Shown: positions 5,885 through 13,546 of the stretch, in pieces | How the letters are laid out: every line of letters starts with the position of its first letter | How positions within the stretch are numbered: position 1 is the first letter of the stretch | Origin: a virus | Virus record (IMG/VR): IMGVR_UViG_3300020380_000865 | Location: 1 to 31,487 of that record | Reading direction: 5' to 3' (one strand) | Length of the DNA: 31,487 nucleotides | Notes under the pieces: generated by a model | Databases searched by the model: none | The model's input: the letters and a program-made list of their open reading frames with translations, nothing else | What the model was told of the DNA's origin: nothing | Program-made: the position numbers and the translations under genes

Positions 5885-7105
5885 GGGTAAATTTTCGGGG
5901 TTAGAGTATTTTAGCCATTTCGCAACGGAGGGCGGGTAGCCGTATTTATTCAACTCCTTCTTTTCCCAATTAATAGAAGGCACATTCTTGTTCATGTGAA
6001 ACATCTCGTTGATGATGGTTGTAGCTTGGTAGCCCCAACTATGAACTACGTTTTTATGATATTTTGAAATTGTATCCTTTTCCCAAATAAGAAGGTCTTC
6101 CTCTATCATTGCTTGAACGGTTGGTGAATGGTATCCCTCTGGAGAATATAACCTTTGGCATTCAGAATGTAACCTGTGACGCTCATCAGCGAATGCTGCA
6201 CCAAAAGCATCGTGATCCACTTCCAAGTAAACAGGTATTTTTCTGGTTCCACCTCCAAATTTTAGGTGATAAGAAGGGCCAGCGAGTGAATCACTTCGAG
6301 CCAAAAATAATCTTGGGTCATTCTCAATGTGTTTCACTTTTCGTCGTTCTTCTGGAGGCGCAGGGCCGCTTTTGGTTGCTATTACATCAACGCCCATAGT
6401 GTACCATTGTTTTTCGCCATTTTTATCAATAAAATAATACGCAAAAGTTATTTTGTGTACCATGTCGTCTAAATCATCGGATGGTATGACTCGGCCATTT
6501 TCATCTCTCATAGGACAACGTACAAACGCGCCTCTTGAAATATCAACCACGGCTTTGCAGGTTTTAAATTTTACAATAACCATTTTGTCAAATGGAAAAA
6601 GTTCAAAAAGACATTCTAACGCCCATTTGTCCTCTTGTCGCCTTTTGACGGTTTCTAATATACCTTCAAGACTCAATTCTTTCGCATCCTTTCTTCTTCC
6701 AAGGCGTTCGTAGCGTTTTTTTCGGTTATCGTAAATCTTCTGAGCTTCAGCAAGCGCATTTTTCCAATAAAGCTGCTGACGGACTTCGTAAATGAAAAGA
6801 CTACACTTATTTCTGCGGGGATCAGTTTCGGCAAAATTACTGAATTTTGGGTAATCAACATTTAAAACTTCTTGCCTCAGTAAAGTTTCAGTCGGATCAT
6901 TAACTGGAACCGATAAGCGTCCTCTCAACCGTTGAGGAAAAAATAGCATATTTCTTAACTCGGTTCTTTCATAGAAATGAATTGTTGGATAAGTCTTAAC
7001 AAGACCTGACAACATTTCCCCAGTTTCACCCGCAAAAAAGGCATGGTCGATGCTGTTTCCTTCGGATAAATGAAACCAACCATCTTTATTTCTGTTACCC
7101 TTCAT
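5876..7105 (-). CDS. Hypothetical 409-aa protein
   Basis: A large soluble protein without a recognised domain. Features: FHLSEGNSIDHAFFAGETGE near the N-terminus; a basic helical stretch (AEAQKIYDNRKKRYERLGRR); VYLEVDHDAFGAAFADERHR in the second half; a C-terminus ending SNPENLPLT. The reading frame extends to 7141, but that would place the start inside the -35 box at 7136-7141. I therefore take the ATG at 7105 (MKGNRNKDGWFHLSEGN), eight bases after the -10. The gene is monocistronic and divergent from the holin-like gene. Function unknown. Confidence 0.75.
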   Translation of the reverse strand: MKGNRNKDGWFHLSEGNSIDHAFFAGETGEMLSGLVKTYPTIHFYERTELRNMLFFPQRLRGRLSVPVNDPTETLLRQEVLNVDYPKFSNFAETDPRRNKCSLFIYEVRQQLYWKNALAEAQKIYDNRKKRYERLGRRKDAKELSLEGILETVKRRQEDKWALECLFELFPFDKMVIVKFKTCKAVVDISRGAFVRCPMRDENGRVIPSDDLDDMVHKITFAYYFIDKNGEKQWYTMGVDVIATKSGPAPPEERRKVKHIENDPRLFLARSDSLAGPSYHLKFGGGTRKIPVYLEVDHDAFGAAFADERHRLHSECQRLYSPEGYHSPTVQAMIEEDLLIWEKDTISKYHKNVVHSWGYQATTIINEMFHMNKNVPSINWEKKELNKYGYPPSVAKWLKYSNPENLPLT

Positions 7106-7113
7106 GTAAATTA

Positions 7114-7141
7114 AATATATTATTAATTTTAAAAAAGTCAA
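7114..7141 (-). promoter_or_regulatory. Promoter, TTGACT-16-TATATT, in divergent region
   Basis: The -35 TTGACT (7136-7141) and -10 TATATT (7114-7119) have a 16-base spacer beginning TTTTTAAAA, with eight bases to the ATG at 7105. The 64 bases to the plus-strand start at 7170 must also hold the opposing promoter. A TAATAT six bases before that ATG is the likely -10; its -35 is not clear. Confidence 0.8.
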
Positions 7142-7169
7142 GCTATTATTTATGGTGTAATATTAGTAT

Positions 7170-7604
7170 ATGCCAATAGAATTAATAACAATGATAGGAG
7201 GAAGCATTACTGGCTTTATTTTCAGGTATTTAGCTGAAAGAGCCAAAGAACGTGCAGAATTTTATAAAATGGCAATCGGCATGAAAGAAGCGGAAGATAA
7301 TAGTGCTGATCGAGCCGCTAAAAGAGTGCCGATTGACGTTGGAAAATGGGTCAGAAGGGCTATCGTTGTAACAATCTTATTTGGCGTTATCGCAGCACCT
7401 TTCATTTTGTCTATTTTAGGGTATTCCACGGTTGTTGAAGTAGAAACCGAAAATCCAACTTGGTTATTTGGTTTATTTGGTGGAGGAAAAGAGATACTTT
7501 TCGTGGAATTAAAGGGGTATTTGATGCTTCCAGAAGTTCGTCAAACCCTATCGGCTATCGTTGGATTTTATTTTGGAAATGCGACAGCCGCAGGTAAAAC
7601 ATAA
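7170..7604 (+). CDS. Three-TM holin-like membrane protein
   Basis: 144 residues with hydrophobic segments at about 4-20, 67-90 and 118-140. The end is SAIVGFYFGNATAAGKT; this 'GFYFG + small residues' ending and the layout recall the three-helix holins of the GTA_holin_3TM type, whose members form inner-membrane holes for lysis. The middle segment follows a basic juxtamembrane stretch (VGKWVRRAIVV). It lies three bases upstream of a spanin-like lipoprotein on the main plus-strand island, which suits a lysis unit. No endolysin is visible nearby. The family is recollection, so the function is inferred. Confidence 0.6.
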   Translation: MPIELITMIGGSITGFIFRYLAERAKERAEFYKMAIGMKEAEDNSADRAAKRVPIDVGKWVRRAIVVTILFGVIAAPFILSILGYSTVVEVETENPTWLFGLFGGGKEILFVELKGYLMLPEVRQTLSAIVGFYFGNATAAGKT

Positions 7605-7607
7605 GAT

Positions 7608-8408
7608 ATGAGGAAATATATCTTATTTGGCTTTTTTTTGTTATTATTTGCCGCTTGTAAGGGGGGAACATCTTTAGGAAAAGGCTCTGCTGGTACAGTT
7701 GTTAGACCTTCAACACCAGAAGAAATAAATAAAAAAAATAGTTCTATACCCAAAGGTAATTCTGTTACTGAGAAACCAAAAATAAAAAGTCAAGAACTTT
7801 TAGCTAACGGTAATCCCGCTCCTCAAAAACCAGAAATTGAAAGTCAAGAAAAAGTTATCCCAACTCCAATCCAACCAGTTCCTCAATCATCTTATAAAAC
7901 AAAACCAGAATCTTTAAATACAGATTCCGCTGAAGGAAGCAATACTGGATCGAACCCTCAAGCATCTAACCCAATTTCTCCAAACATAAACAGAAACGCT
8001 CCCCCAGCGGTAGTTACATCAACTATTGCAGTCAAAAATGTAGATAATAAAGCTACAACAGAAAGCATTCCTTTGGGCTTGTTGGATAACAGTGAGACTG
8101 AAATAAATAATAAAAATAATTCCGGTATTGATTTAGTAGAATTAGCATTATGGTATTTATTTGCCGCTTTAATGTTCTTATTTGCTTATATAGTGTATGA
8201 TATTATTTCTGAAAAGTTAAGAGAAAGAAAACAGTTAAATAAAGTACCAGCAAAAAAGAAAGCTATAAGAACCAGAAGGAAAACTGCTACTAAAAAGAGT
8301 TCTAAAAAGAAGAAAGCACCCAAGAAAAAGGGTGTTCCTAAAAATAAAAAACTAGAAGAATATAAAAAGAAAATACCTAAAGGTATGTTTATGAAAAAGA
8401 AAAACTAA
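7608..8408 (+). CDS. Lipoprotein with C-terminal TM and Lys-rich tail; u-spanin-like layout
   Basis: 266 residues. A lipobox LFAAC (Cys17) is followed by about 155 residues rich in Pro, Ser, Asn and Gln, then a membrane segment at about 176-196 (LVELALWYLFAALMFLFAYI). A 70-residue very basic tail with KKK runs (ATKKSSKKKKAPKKKG) ends the protein. Lipidated N-terminus, extended periplasmic span and C-terminal inner-membrane anchor are the layout of unimolecular spanins, which fuse the two membranes in the last lysis step. The lysine tail would be cytoplasmic and is longer than in known u-spanins; it resembles a nucleic-acid-binding tail. It directly follows the holin-like gene. An alternative is a structural envelope-spanning protein. 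Confidence 0.65.
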   Translation: MRKYILFGFFLLLFAACKGGTSLGKGSAGTVVRPSTPEEINKKNSSIPKGNSVTEKPKIKSQELLANGNPAPQKPEIESQEKVIPTPIQPVPQSSYKTKPESLNTDSAEGSNTGSNPQASNPISPNINRNAPPAVVTSTIAVKNVDNKATTESIPLGLLDNSETEINNKNNSGIDLVELALWYLFAALMFLFAYIVYDIISEKLRERKQLNKVPAKKKAIRTRRKTATKKSSKKKKAPKKKGVPKNKKLEEYKKKIPKGMFMKKKN

Positions 8409-8409
8409 T

Positions 8410-8883
8410 TTAGGTATCTGAAAATTTGCTTTCTCCAGTTGTATTTTCAAATTCTTTTATTAACTCTTTCCAAATTCTGCCACTATGAGGCTCGGAAGGA
8501 GCGTCATCAGTATGAATATTTCTTAATTTAAGACTACCTTTGTGTTGTCCAAACTGCATAATCCATTCATGTCCATGCTCACAATACATGGGAATTTCTA
8601 TAACATCACCTCTCACCCATGAATCTTCGGTAGATTCATAATTATTATTACCATCTTTATAACTTGGTTTAAGAAAATGGACTTCATGGCTTCCACAGTC
8701 AGGGCATTGCATTAGAACAGGCATGGGATCGCCTTTAGCTTTTAGGAAATTCACCATTTTTGAAAAACCTTCATTGTAGTTTTCTGATTCACTTTCTGAG
8801 TTATAGCATTCTTGATTTAGCCTGAGTTTTCCCCAAGTTTCGTCTGAAACAACTATGGGTTTTTCTTGGATTTCTTTTTTCAT
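8410..8883 (-). CDS. Zinc-ribbon-like protein (157 aa)
   Basis: A soluble protein with a likely split metal site: CPDCGSHEVHF in the middle and MYCEHGHEWIMQFGQHKG about 35 residues later, giving Cys/His ligands typical of a rubredoxin-like zinc ribbon. The N-terminal third (SESESENYNEGFSKMVNFLK) is acidic and helical. It converges with the spanin-like gene, whose stop is one base away. A GATAAT eight bases before the ATG may be a -10, but no good -35 accompanies it. Role unknown; binding of nucleic acid or another protein is plausible. Confidence 0.65.
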   Translation of the reverse strand: MKKEIQEKPIVVSDETWGKLRLNQECYNSESESENYNEGFSKMVNFLKAKGDPMPVLMQCPDCGSHEVHFLKPSYKDGNNNYESTEDSWVRGDVIEIPMYCEHGHEWIMQFGQHKGSLKLRNIHTDDAPSEPHSGRIWKELIKEFENTTGESKFSDT

Positions 8884-8893
8884 AATGTGTAAT
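8866..8893 (+). promoter_or_regulatory. Possible plus-strand promoter, TTGGAT-16-TGTAAT
   Basis: TTGGAT (8866-8871) and TGTAAT (8888-8893) lie 16 bases apart with a T-rich spacer, ten bases before an ATG at 8904. The geometry matches the minus-strand family, but both boxes are weaker. It overlaps the start of the convergently oriented zinc-ribbon gene. Confidence 0.35.
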
Positions 8894-8903
8894 TATCTTC
8901 GGA

Positions 8904-9032
8904 ATGAAAAGGATTGATGCTTTAAAACTACATTCACGATCTATGTGGATTGTTATAAAAAAACTACAATTTGCTAAAATTCCTTTTTATTTGCGTGGTA
9001 TCTTAAGGACTATATTTTGTAAAAGACATTAA
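8904..9032 (+). CDS. Possible small basic protein (42 aa)
   Basis: Read by hand: MKRIDALKLHSRSMWIVIKK then LQFAKIPFYLRGILRTIFCK and RH. It is basic and amphipathic, with TAA at 9030-9032 overlapping the convergent sigma-factor stop. A weak promoter lies at the expected place. It fills an otherwise empty 145-base gap, but no other evidence supports it. Confidence 0.35.
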   Translation: MKRIDALKLHSRSMWIVIKKLQFAKIPFYLRGILRTIFCKRH

Positions 9033-9958
9033 AATTTAAATACATGAATTTTATTATCTTCAACAGAAGAATTATTTAAATTAAATTCATTGTATAAAAG
9101 TTTTCTCAACTTCTTTAAGGCTTTAAACTCTAACTGTCTGATTCTTTCTCTTGTAATTTTATATCTTGCACCAATATCTTCAAGAGTTTCAAAGTCTCTA
9201 TCATTAAGTGCAAACCTGCGAATAAGAATAAATCTTTCTCTAACAGGTAGCTTTTTTAACAGCTTGTTTAAAATCTCTTTATTATTTGCAATTTCTACGT
9301 TTGCTTCTGGAGTGCTGGAAAAATCTGGAAGTATGTCTCCAAAAGTATCGTCTCCATCACTAGAGTCTTTGCCTACTGGTGCATCCAAATACTGAAAGGA
9401 TTTTCTCGCTTCCATAATGGAAATGACTCTATCTTCAGAAGTCTTAAACTTTTCAGAGATTTCTGCTACCGTTGGTTGTTCTCCAGTTTTTTCTCTTTGG
9501 TCTTCACACCATTGAACAATTTTTGCATACTTTTGATTTGCGTGTGAAGGAACTCTTACAAGTCTTCCGTGGTTATCAAGCGCACGGAAAATAGCTTGAC
9601 GAACCCAAATAGCTGCGTATGTAGAAAATCTAGCTCCTTTATCGAATTCAAACTTATCAACCGCTTTCATTAACCCTATATTACCTTCGGCAATTAAATC
9701 CATTTGATCTAATCCGAGTCCCAAATATTTTTGCGTTACTCTTACAACGAGTCTCAAGTTACTGTTAATAAGTTTTTCTCTAGCAGCTTTACCTTTTTTT
9801 CTAGTCCGTTGACCGCAGTTAGATTTATTTTTAGACCATTTTTGCATAGTCTTAAAAAGCTCTTGTTGTTCAGGCCATTTGAGTACGGGATAATTCGCAA
9901 TCTCGTTGTAAAAGGCGTCCATAGACTCTCTAGCTGCGTGTGGGATTGTGTTTTCCAT
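9029..9958 (-). CDS. Sigma-70 family RNA polymerase sigma factor
   Basis: 309 residues with the layout of a group 2 (RpoD/RpoS-like) sigma: a region 1.2-like segment near 13-40, region 2 at about 60-142 including DLIAEGNIGLMKAVDKFEF and FSTYAAIWVRQAIFRALDNH, region 3 at 143-215, and region 4 at about 232-290 with helix-turn-helix ITRERIRQLEFKALKKLRK. Region 4.2 is near the consensus for TTGACA-type -35 boxes. In region 2.4 the Gln of the IRQAI motif is kept but the Thr of ITR is Phe (Phe124). Such a factor could steer host RNA polymerase to the repeated TTGACT-16-TATATT promoters in this window. It is followed by Nudix and deoxyribosyltransferase-like genes upstream in the same transcript. 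Confidence 0.93.
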   Translation of the reverse strand: MENTIPHAARESMDAFYNEIANYPVLKWPEQQELFKTMQKWSKNKSNCGQRTRKKGKAAREKLINSNLRLVVRVTQKYLGLGLDQMDLIAEGNIGLMKAVDKFEFDKGARFSTYAAIWVRQAIFRALDNHGRLVRVPSHANQKYAKIVQWCEDQREKTGEQPTVAEISEKFKTSEDRVISIMEARKSFQYLDAPVGKDSSDGDDTFGDILPDFSSTPEANVEIANNKEILNKLLKKLPVRERFILIRRFALNDRDFETLEDIGARYKITRERIRQLEFKALKKLRKLLYNEFNLNNSSVEDNKIHVFKF

Positions 9959-9962
9959 AATA

Positions 9963-10412
9963 TTAAAGGTATTTCTTGTCTATAAAAAATTGTATAACGC
10001 TGTTTAATACTTTGTATTTTTTTGTATTCTTGAGTTTCTCTCTAGCTTCGATGAAACTGAACCAACCAAATTCTTGATGCTCAAAAGATAATGTAACATT
10101 CTTATTTGCTGATTCTGCTAGAAAATATGTAACTTGCTTTGGTTCTGGTGCTTGTAGTTTTTCTCCAGTGCTAAAGTTTTTAGTTATATTGTATTTAGAT
10201 ATATGTCTAAATCTGTGATGAATTTTTAAATCACTTAATCCGGTTTCTTCTTTCGTTTCTCTAATAGCTGCCGTCAGCGTAGTCTCATTTGATTCTACTC
10301 TGCCTTTCGGAAACTCCCAACCAAGGTCATTCTTAATCAGTAAAACCTTCGGATGATAGGGGTCATCTTCTACGATATAAGGAACTATACCAGCAGCCTT
10401 ATGCTTCTTCAT
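9963..10412 (-). CDS. Nudix hydrolase
   Basis: 149 residues from ATG 10412. The Nudix box is complete: G37-x5-E43-x7-R51-E52-x2-E55-E56-x-G58. The surrounding WEFPKGRVE and late FGWFSFIEAREKL suit the dinucleoside-polyphosphate (Ap4A-type) subgroup, but the substrate cannot be fixed from sequence. I chose 10412 over the upstream ATG at 10439 because it makes an ATGA overlap with the previous gene and has AAGGA upstream. Phage Nudix enzymes may remove signalling nucleotides or odd dNTPs. It sits between the sigma factor and a nucleotide-modifying gene. Confidence 0.9.
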   Translation of the reverse strand: MKKHKAAGIVPYIVEDDPYHPKVLLIKNDLGWEFPKGRVESNETTLTAAIRETKEETGLSDLKIHHRFRHISKYNITKNFSTGEKLQAPEPKQVTYFLAESANKNVTLSFEHQEFGWFSFIEAREKLKNTKKYKVLNSVIQFFIDKKYL

Positions 10413-10945
10413 CGTAAGTCCTTTCTTAACAATCTCCAACGATCACTATCAATATCTTTTTTACCATCATTTATTTGGTGAATCATATCTAGCACTTCCT
10501 CAATACTATTGTAAATGTAGTGATGTGGAAGCATACCCATTATCCAAAGAGGGGTTTGAGATTTACCACCCTCCATAGAAATGAAAACAGGTTTTTTCAT
10601 TCTAACAGCAGTAACAAGTTCTTCTGCGCTACCCCAACTTGCGACTTCAGGTAAAAGGTGAGCGATAATAAAGTCAGACCTATCAACAAGATTTAAATCA
10701 TAACTACGAACAAGACTCATCCTTTTTGCGACATCATTATAATAGCCATGTTTCTGGCAATGATCGAGCGAGAGGCGAGTCTCTTCTCCTTCGTCCACAT
10801 CTTTAATAAAAGGTTTTTTGTATGGATTAAAAACTGTAATATTTAGTTTCTCCAACTCTTCCTCGACGTAATCCCTCCAGTTGCGGCCATTAGCATATTG
10901 CATATGTCCTACAAGATAGGTTCTTGTTTTCTCTAATACTTCCAT
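10409..10945 (-). CDS. Nucleoside 2-deoxyribosyltransferase-like protein
   Basis: 178 residues with Rossmann-like features of this superfamily: an N-terminal strand plus glycine loop (YLVGHMQYANG), DLNLVDRSDFIIAHLLPEV in the middle, then SWGSAEELVTAVRMKKPVFI, where the Glu of SAEEL is the expected active-site region. Family members exchange bases on deoxynucleosides or hydrolyse nucleotides, and related proteins occur in phages, so salvage or modification of dNMPs is likely. The start lies seven bases after a -10 box, giving a leaderless mRNA, and the gene leads the Nudix-sigma unit. Substrate unknown. Confidence 0.8.
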   Translation of the reverse strand: MEVLEKTRTYLVGHMQYANGRNWRDYVEEELEKLNITVFNPYKKPFIKDVDEGEETRLSLDHCQKHGYYNDVAKRMSLVRSYDLNLVDRSDFIIAHLLPEVASWGSAEELVTAVRMKKPVFISMEGGKSQTPLWIMGMLPHHYIYNSIEEVLDMIHQINDGKKDIDSDRWRLLRKDLR

Positions 10946-10952
10946 TAATTAA

Positions 10953-10980
10953 ATTGTATAAGTTATTTATTTTAATGCAA
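10953..10980 (-). promoter_or_regulatory. Promoter, TTGCAT-16-TACAAT
   Basis: The -35 TTGCAT (10975-10980) and -10 TACAAT (10953-10958) have a 16-base spacer and lie seven bases before the ATG at 10945. The promoter begins at the T-run of the preceding terminator, so a transcription unit ends and the next begins within 60 bases. It would drive the deoxyribosyltransferase-like, Nudix and sigma genes. Confidence 0.7.
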
Positions 10981-10981
10981 G

Positions 10982-11008
10982 AAAAAAACCTCGCGGTTAA
11001 CGAGGTTT
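10982..11008 (-). terminator. Rho-independent terminator after tRNA-Thr
   Basis: On the minus strand AACCTCG pairs with CGAGGTT (7 bp) around the loop TTAACCG and is followed by a T-run (TTTTTTTC). It lies 27 bases after the encoded CCA end of tRNA-Thr, so it should end the transcript carrying the GMP reductase, glycosyltransferase and tRNA genes. Confidence 0.9.
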
Positions 11009-11034
11009 GTGTATATTTATTAATATTTATAAAG

Positions 11035-11110
11035 TGGAGCCGAAAATCGGATTCGAACCGATGACCTTTGGGTTACAAAACCAATGCTCTACCAACTGAG
11101 CTATTTCGGC
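11035..11110 (-). tRNA. tRNA-Thr (anticodon TGT), CCA encoded
   Basis: A full cloverleaf with acceptor GCCGAAA/TTTCGGC, D arm GCTC/GAGC, T arm ATCGG-TTCGAAT-CCGAT, discriminator T and encoded CCA. The anticodon loop TTTGTAA gives TGT (reads ACA). The anticodon stem TTGGT/CCCAA has a T-C mismatch at the loop-side pair. Its first ten bases are also the last codons and stop of the preceding protein gene. Confidence 0.92.
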
Positions 11111-11430
11111 CAAAATACTTCAATGATTCTTTTTGAAACAAAATTTCTACCAGATTCAGATGTAAGGTTTACTTGTATATCTCCTGCATCAGCTAAAATG
11201 TCATTGATTATTGTTTGTAATTCTTCCTTTGTTAAGTCTAGGCCAACTGTTCCAGTTTCTCCTTTGGGGCCAACAGGAGAGCAATATTGATGCGCTCCCT
11301 CTCCAGCGGAGTTTTCGTTGACATCGAATTCACAAAGATTATCAAGGTCATTGTGTTCATAAGGCTCACTATTTAGAAAGTAACAATCTAAATAACCTTT
11401 ATCATGCGTTAGTAGTTTTGATTTTTTCAT
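11101..11430 (-). CDS. Hypothetical 109-aa protein with short collagen-like motif
   Basis: Contains an acidic N-terminal half with Cys residues, a short collagen-like stretch (PVGPKGETGTVG) and a C-terminal helix (LTKEELQTIINDILADAG). GxY stretches of this kind occur in phage virion proteins, so a structural role is possible but unproven. The last codons (TTT TGG CCG AAA TAG) lie inside the 5' end of tRNA-Thr, so RNase P processing would cut the mRNA before its stop codon. Confidence 0.65.
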   Translation of the reverse strand: MKKSKLLTHDKGYLDCYFLNSEPYEHNDLDNLCEFDVNENSAGEGAHQYCSPVGPKGETGTVGLDLTKEELQTIINDILADAGDIQVNLTSESGRNFVSKRIIEVFWPK

Positions 11431-11448
11431 AATTTATTTGACTTTTTT

Positions 11449-11655
11449 CTATTCATAATCACCTTGTCCATCTTCAAATTCTTCGTCACTAAAATCATTT
11501 TCCATTAACTCCATGTGTTCATGTAATACGTCTGAGATGTATTCTTCTATTTCCAAGTCTCTTTCTTTTTTAGTAACACCTTTTACATAAAGATGAGGAT
11601 TGGTTTGCTTGAACCATTCTAAAAATATTTCAGGTAATTTTATTTTTTGGTTCAT
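11449..11655 (-). CDS. Hypothetical 68-aa acidic protein
   Basis: A small protein with a basic N-terminal part (LPEIFLEWFKQTNPHLYVKG) and a strongly acidic C-terminus (MENDFSDEEFEDGQGDYE). The start overlaps the glycosyltransferase stop by one base. No domain recognised. Confidence 0.6.
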   Translation of the reverse strand: MNQKIKLPEIFLEWFKQTNPHLYVKGVTKKERDLEIEEYISDVLHEHMELMENDFSDEEFEDGQGDYE

Positions 11656-12428
11656 TATATTAACTTAACGTAACTATTTTGAAATGTTAAAAATGGTCTA
11701 TTTGGGTCACTGGCTTTTTCCATGTTTATATCTAAACTTCTATCTAAATCTTTGGTAGCAAATTTAGTCAAGCCGTCCTCCTTGGGGGTGCTAAAAGTAT
11801 GTATGCTGTTTTTAAGTTTTGCGTAAGTAGTTACATTAAATAATCTTGGCGTAAATTCAAAATCATCTCCATAATTTCCGCAAAAATATTCATTGTATCC
11901 CCCCGTTTTCCAGTACATTTCTTTATGAACTAAAAATGTATTCGGATGATCGTCTACCGTTCCGTCTTCGTACCAACCCTGTATGGTATTGTATGGGGGA
12001 AAATCTTCTGCTAGGTATGTCCAAAACCAATAAACATATTTTTCATGAAAAACTGGCACACGACTTTTCTCATCCGCACATCTTCCATCAGTGTAAGCTT
12101 CTTTTATTCCCAGTAACTCATTTTCCTTTATGAAATAATCTATATCCGTTCTAAGAACCCAATCATTCTTGGATTCTTTAAAAGCTATATTATTTGCTGC
12201 TCCTTGGTTCCAAGGTATATCTGCATGAATTTTATATAAACTTAGGTTAAGCGAATCAACGTAGTCTTTAGCTACTTGAAACGCTTGTTCTTTTTGAGAA
12301 CCATCATCGACAATTAAAAATTCAATTTTATTTCTTACGTCTTCGCTAAAGGAAGAATACAAGTCTAAATTAAACTTTAGAGCTTCGTGTTGGTTATAAA
12401 AAGGAAAATATATTGTAAAATTTTTCAT
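11655..12428 (-). CDS. Family 2-type glycosyltransferase
   Basis: 257 residues with a GT-A fold: the N-terminal strand and loop [36 protein letters not shown], the probable metal-binding DxD in WVLRTDIDYFI, and the acceptor-region motif GGYNEYFCGNYGDDFEFTPR. Such enzymes transfer sugar from a nucleotide donor. In phages they may modify DNA, virion proteins or the host surface; this one has no visible membrane segment. It overlaps the GMP reductase gene by one base in a common transcript. Confidence 0.88.
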   Translation of the reverse strand: MKNFTIYFPFYNQHEALKFNLDLYSSFSEDVRNKIEFLIVDDGSQKEQAFQVAKDYVDSLNLSLYKIHADIPWNQGAANNIAFKESKNDWVLRTDIDYFIKENELLGIKEAYTDGRCADEKSRVPVFHEKYVYWFWTYLAEDFPPYNTIQGWYEDGTVDDHPNTFLVHKEMYWKTGGYNEYFCGNYGDDFEFTPRLFNVTTYAKLKNSIHTFSTPKEDGLTKFATKDLDRSLDINMEKASDPNRPFLTFQNSYVKLI

Positions 12429-13546
12429 TAAGTATTTTTTCCAAACACTTCATTTGATTGTTGGTTCACTCTAACAAATGTGGCGCACTTTGGCATATCT
12501 TTTATTTTTTTAGCCCCAATATAAGTGCAAGTAGAGCGCACCCCGCCAAGAATATTTTCCACAGTATTTCTAATAAGTCCACGATGTTTTATCCTTATCG
12601 TTTTTCCTTCTGAGGAACGATAACTAGCAACACCCCCGTGATGCTTATTCATGGCTGTGTCAGAACTCATACCATAAAATGTTTTATACTTTTCCCCATC
12701 AATTATTTCTTCTTCCCCCGCTGACTCCGTGTGTCCAGCCAGCATACCGCCCAGCATAACAAAATCAGCCCCGCCCCCAAAAGCTTTGGCAATATCACCA
12801 GCGCAGACACAACCGCCATCAGCCATAATATGACCGTTAAGACCGTGAGCCGCATCCGCACATTCGATAACCGCTGAGAGTTGGGGATAACCGACACCAG
12901 TTTGTATGCGAGTAGTGCAGACACTCCCGCCACCAATACCAACTTTGACAATATCTGCTCCACTTAATATAATTTCTTCAGTCATCTCTCCTGAGACAAC
13001 ATTACCAGCTATTATAATGTGATTGGGATATTTATCTCTAACCTTTTTTACGAACTCACAGAATTTAGCAGTATAACCATTTGCAGCATCAATACAAATA
13101 AATTTAAGCCAAAAAAACTGACGTAATATAGTATCCAAATAATCCAAGTCTTCATCTTTTATACCGCAAGACACAACCATGTGGTTGTAAATTCTATTGT
13201 GTGAACATCTTGAGTCTGGATCGTGTTCCCAAACCGTGCCTTCTCTTTGTTCTGGGAACTTGTAAACTCCATAACCGTTCATTTTATGAAGCCACTTTTC
13301 TAAGTCAAAGTGTTTACTCATGCAGGTAAGCATATGATGATTAGCAAGAGCTTTCGCCGTTTCAAACGTACCAACCGTATCCATGTTTGCCGCCACAATA
13401 GGCACACCTTTCCAAGTGGCTGTTTCTGTATTTGGAAACGTAAACTCACGCACAAGATCGACTTCACTACGGGAAGTTAAAGTAGAACGCTTCGGGCGGA
13501 AAAGAACATCTTTATAATCTAGTTTTATTTCTGATTCAATTCTCAT
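12428..13546 (-). CDS. guaC: GMP reductase (GuaC type)
   Basis: 372 residues that closely follow the E. coli-type GuaC: FKDVLxRPKRSTL-like start ([20 protein letters not shown]), [35 protein letters not shown], catalytic Cys210 in [47 protein letters not shown] and FYGMSS. It converts GMP and NADPH to IMP and ammonia. IMP dehydrogenases normally carry a CBS domain, absent here. It is about 25 residues longer than E. coli GuaC, with the extra length near residues 88-115. A phage could use it to recycle host guanine nucleotides into adenine nucleotides, which suits an AT-rich genome. Confidence 0.95.
   Translation of the reverse strand: MRIESEIKLDYKDVLFRPKRSTLTSRSEVDLVREFTFPNTETATWKGVPIVAANMDTVGTFETAKALANHHMLTCMSKHFDLEKWLHKMNGYGVYKFPEQREGTVWEHDPDSRCSHNRIYNHMVVSCGIKDEDLDYLDTILRQFFWLKFICIDAANGYTAKFCEFVKKVRDKYPNHIIIAGNVVSGEMTEEIILSGADIVKVGIGGGSVCTTRIQTGVGYPQLSAVIECADAAHGLNGHIMADGGCVCAGDIAKAFGGGADFVMLGGMLAGHTESAGEEEIIDGEKYKTFYGMSSDTAMNKHHGGVASYRSSEGKTIRIKHRGLIRNTVENILGGVRSTCTYIGAKKIKDMPKCATFVRVNQQSNEVFGKNT

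Noticed and set aside
7106-7141. Extended N-terminus of the 409-aa gene (start at 7141)
   Set aside because: It would place the start codon inside the -35 box of its own promoter; ATG 7105 is eight bases after the -10.
12703-12963. Hydrophobic minus-strand ORF inside the GMP reductase gene
   Set aside because: It is out of frame inside an unmistakable GuaC coding region.
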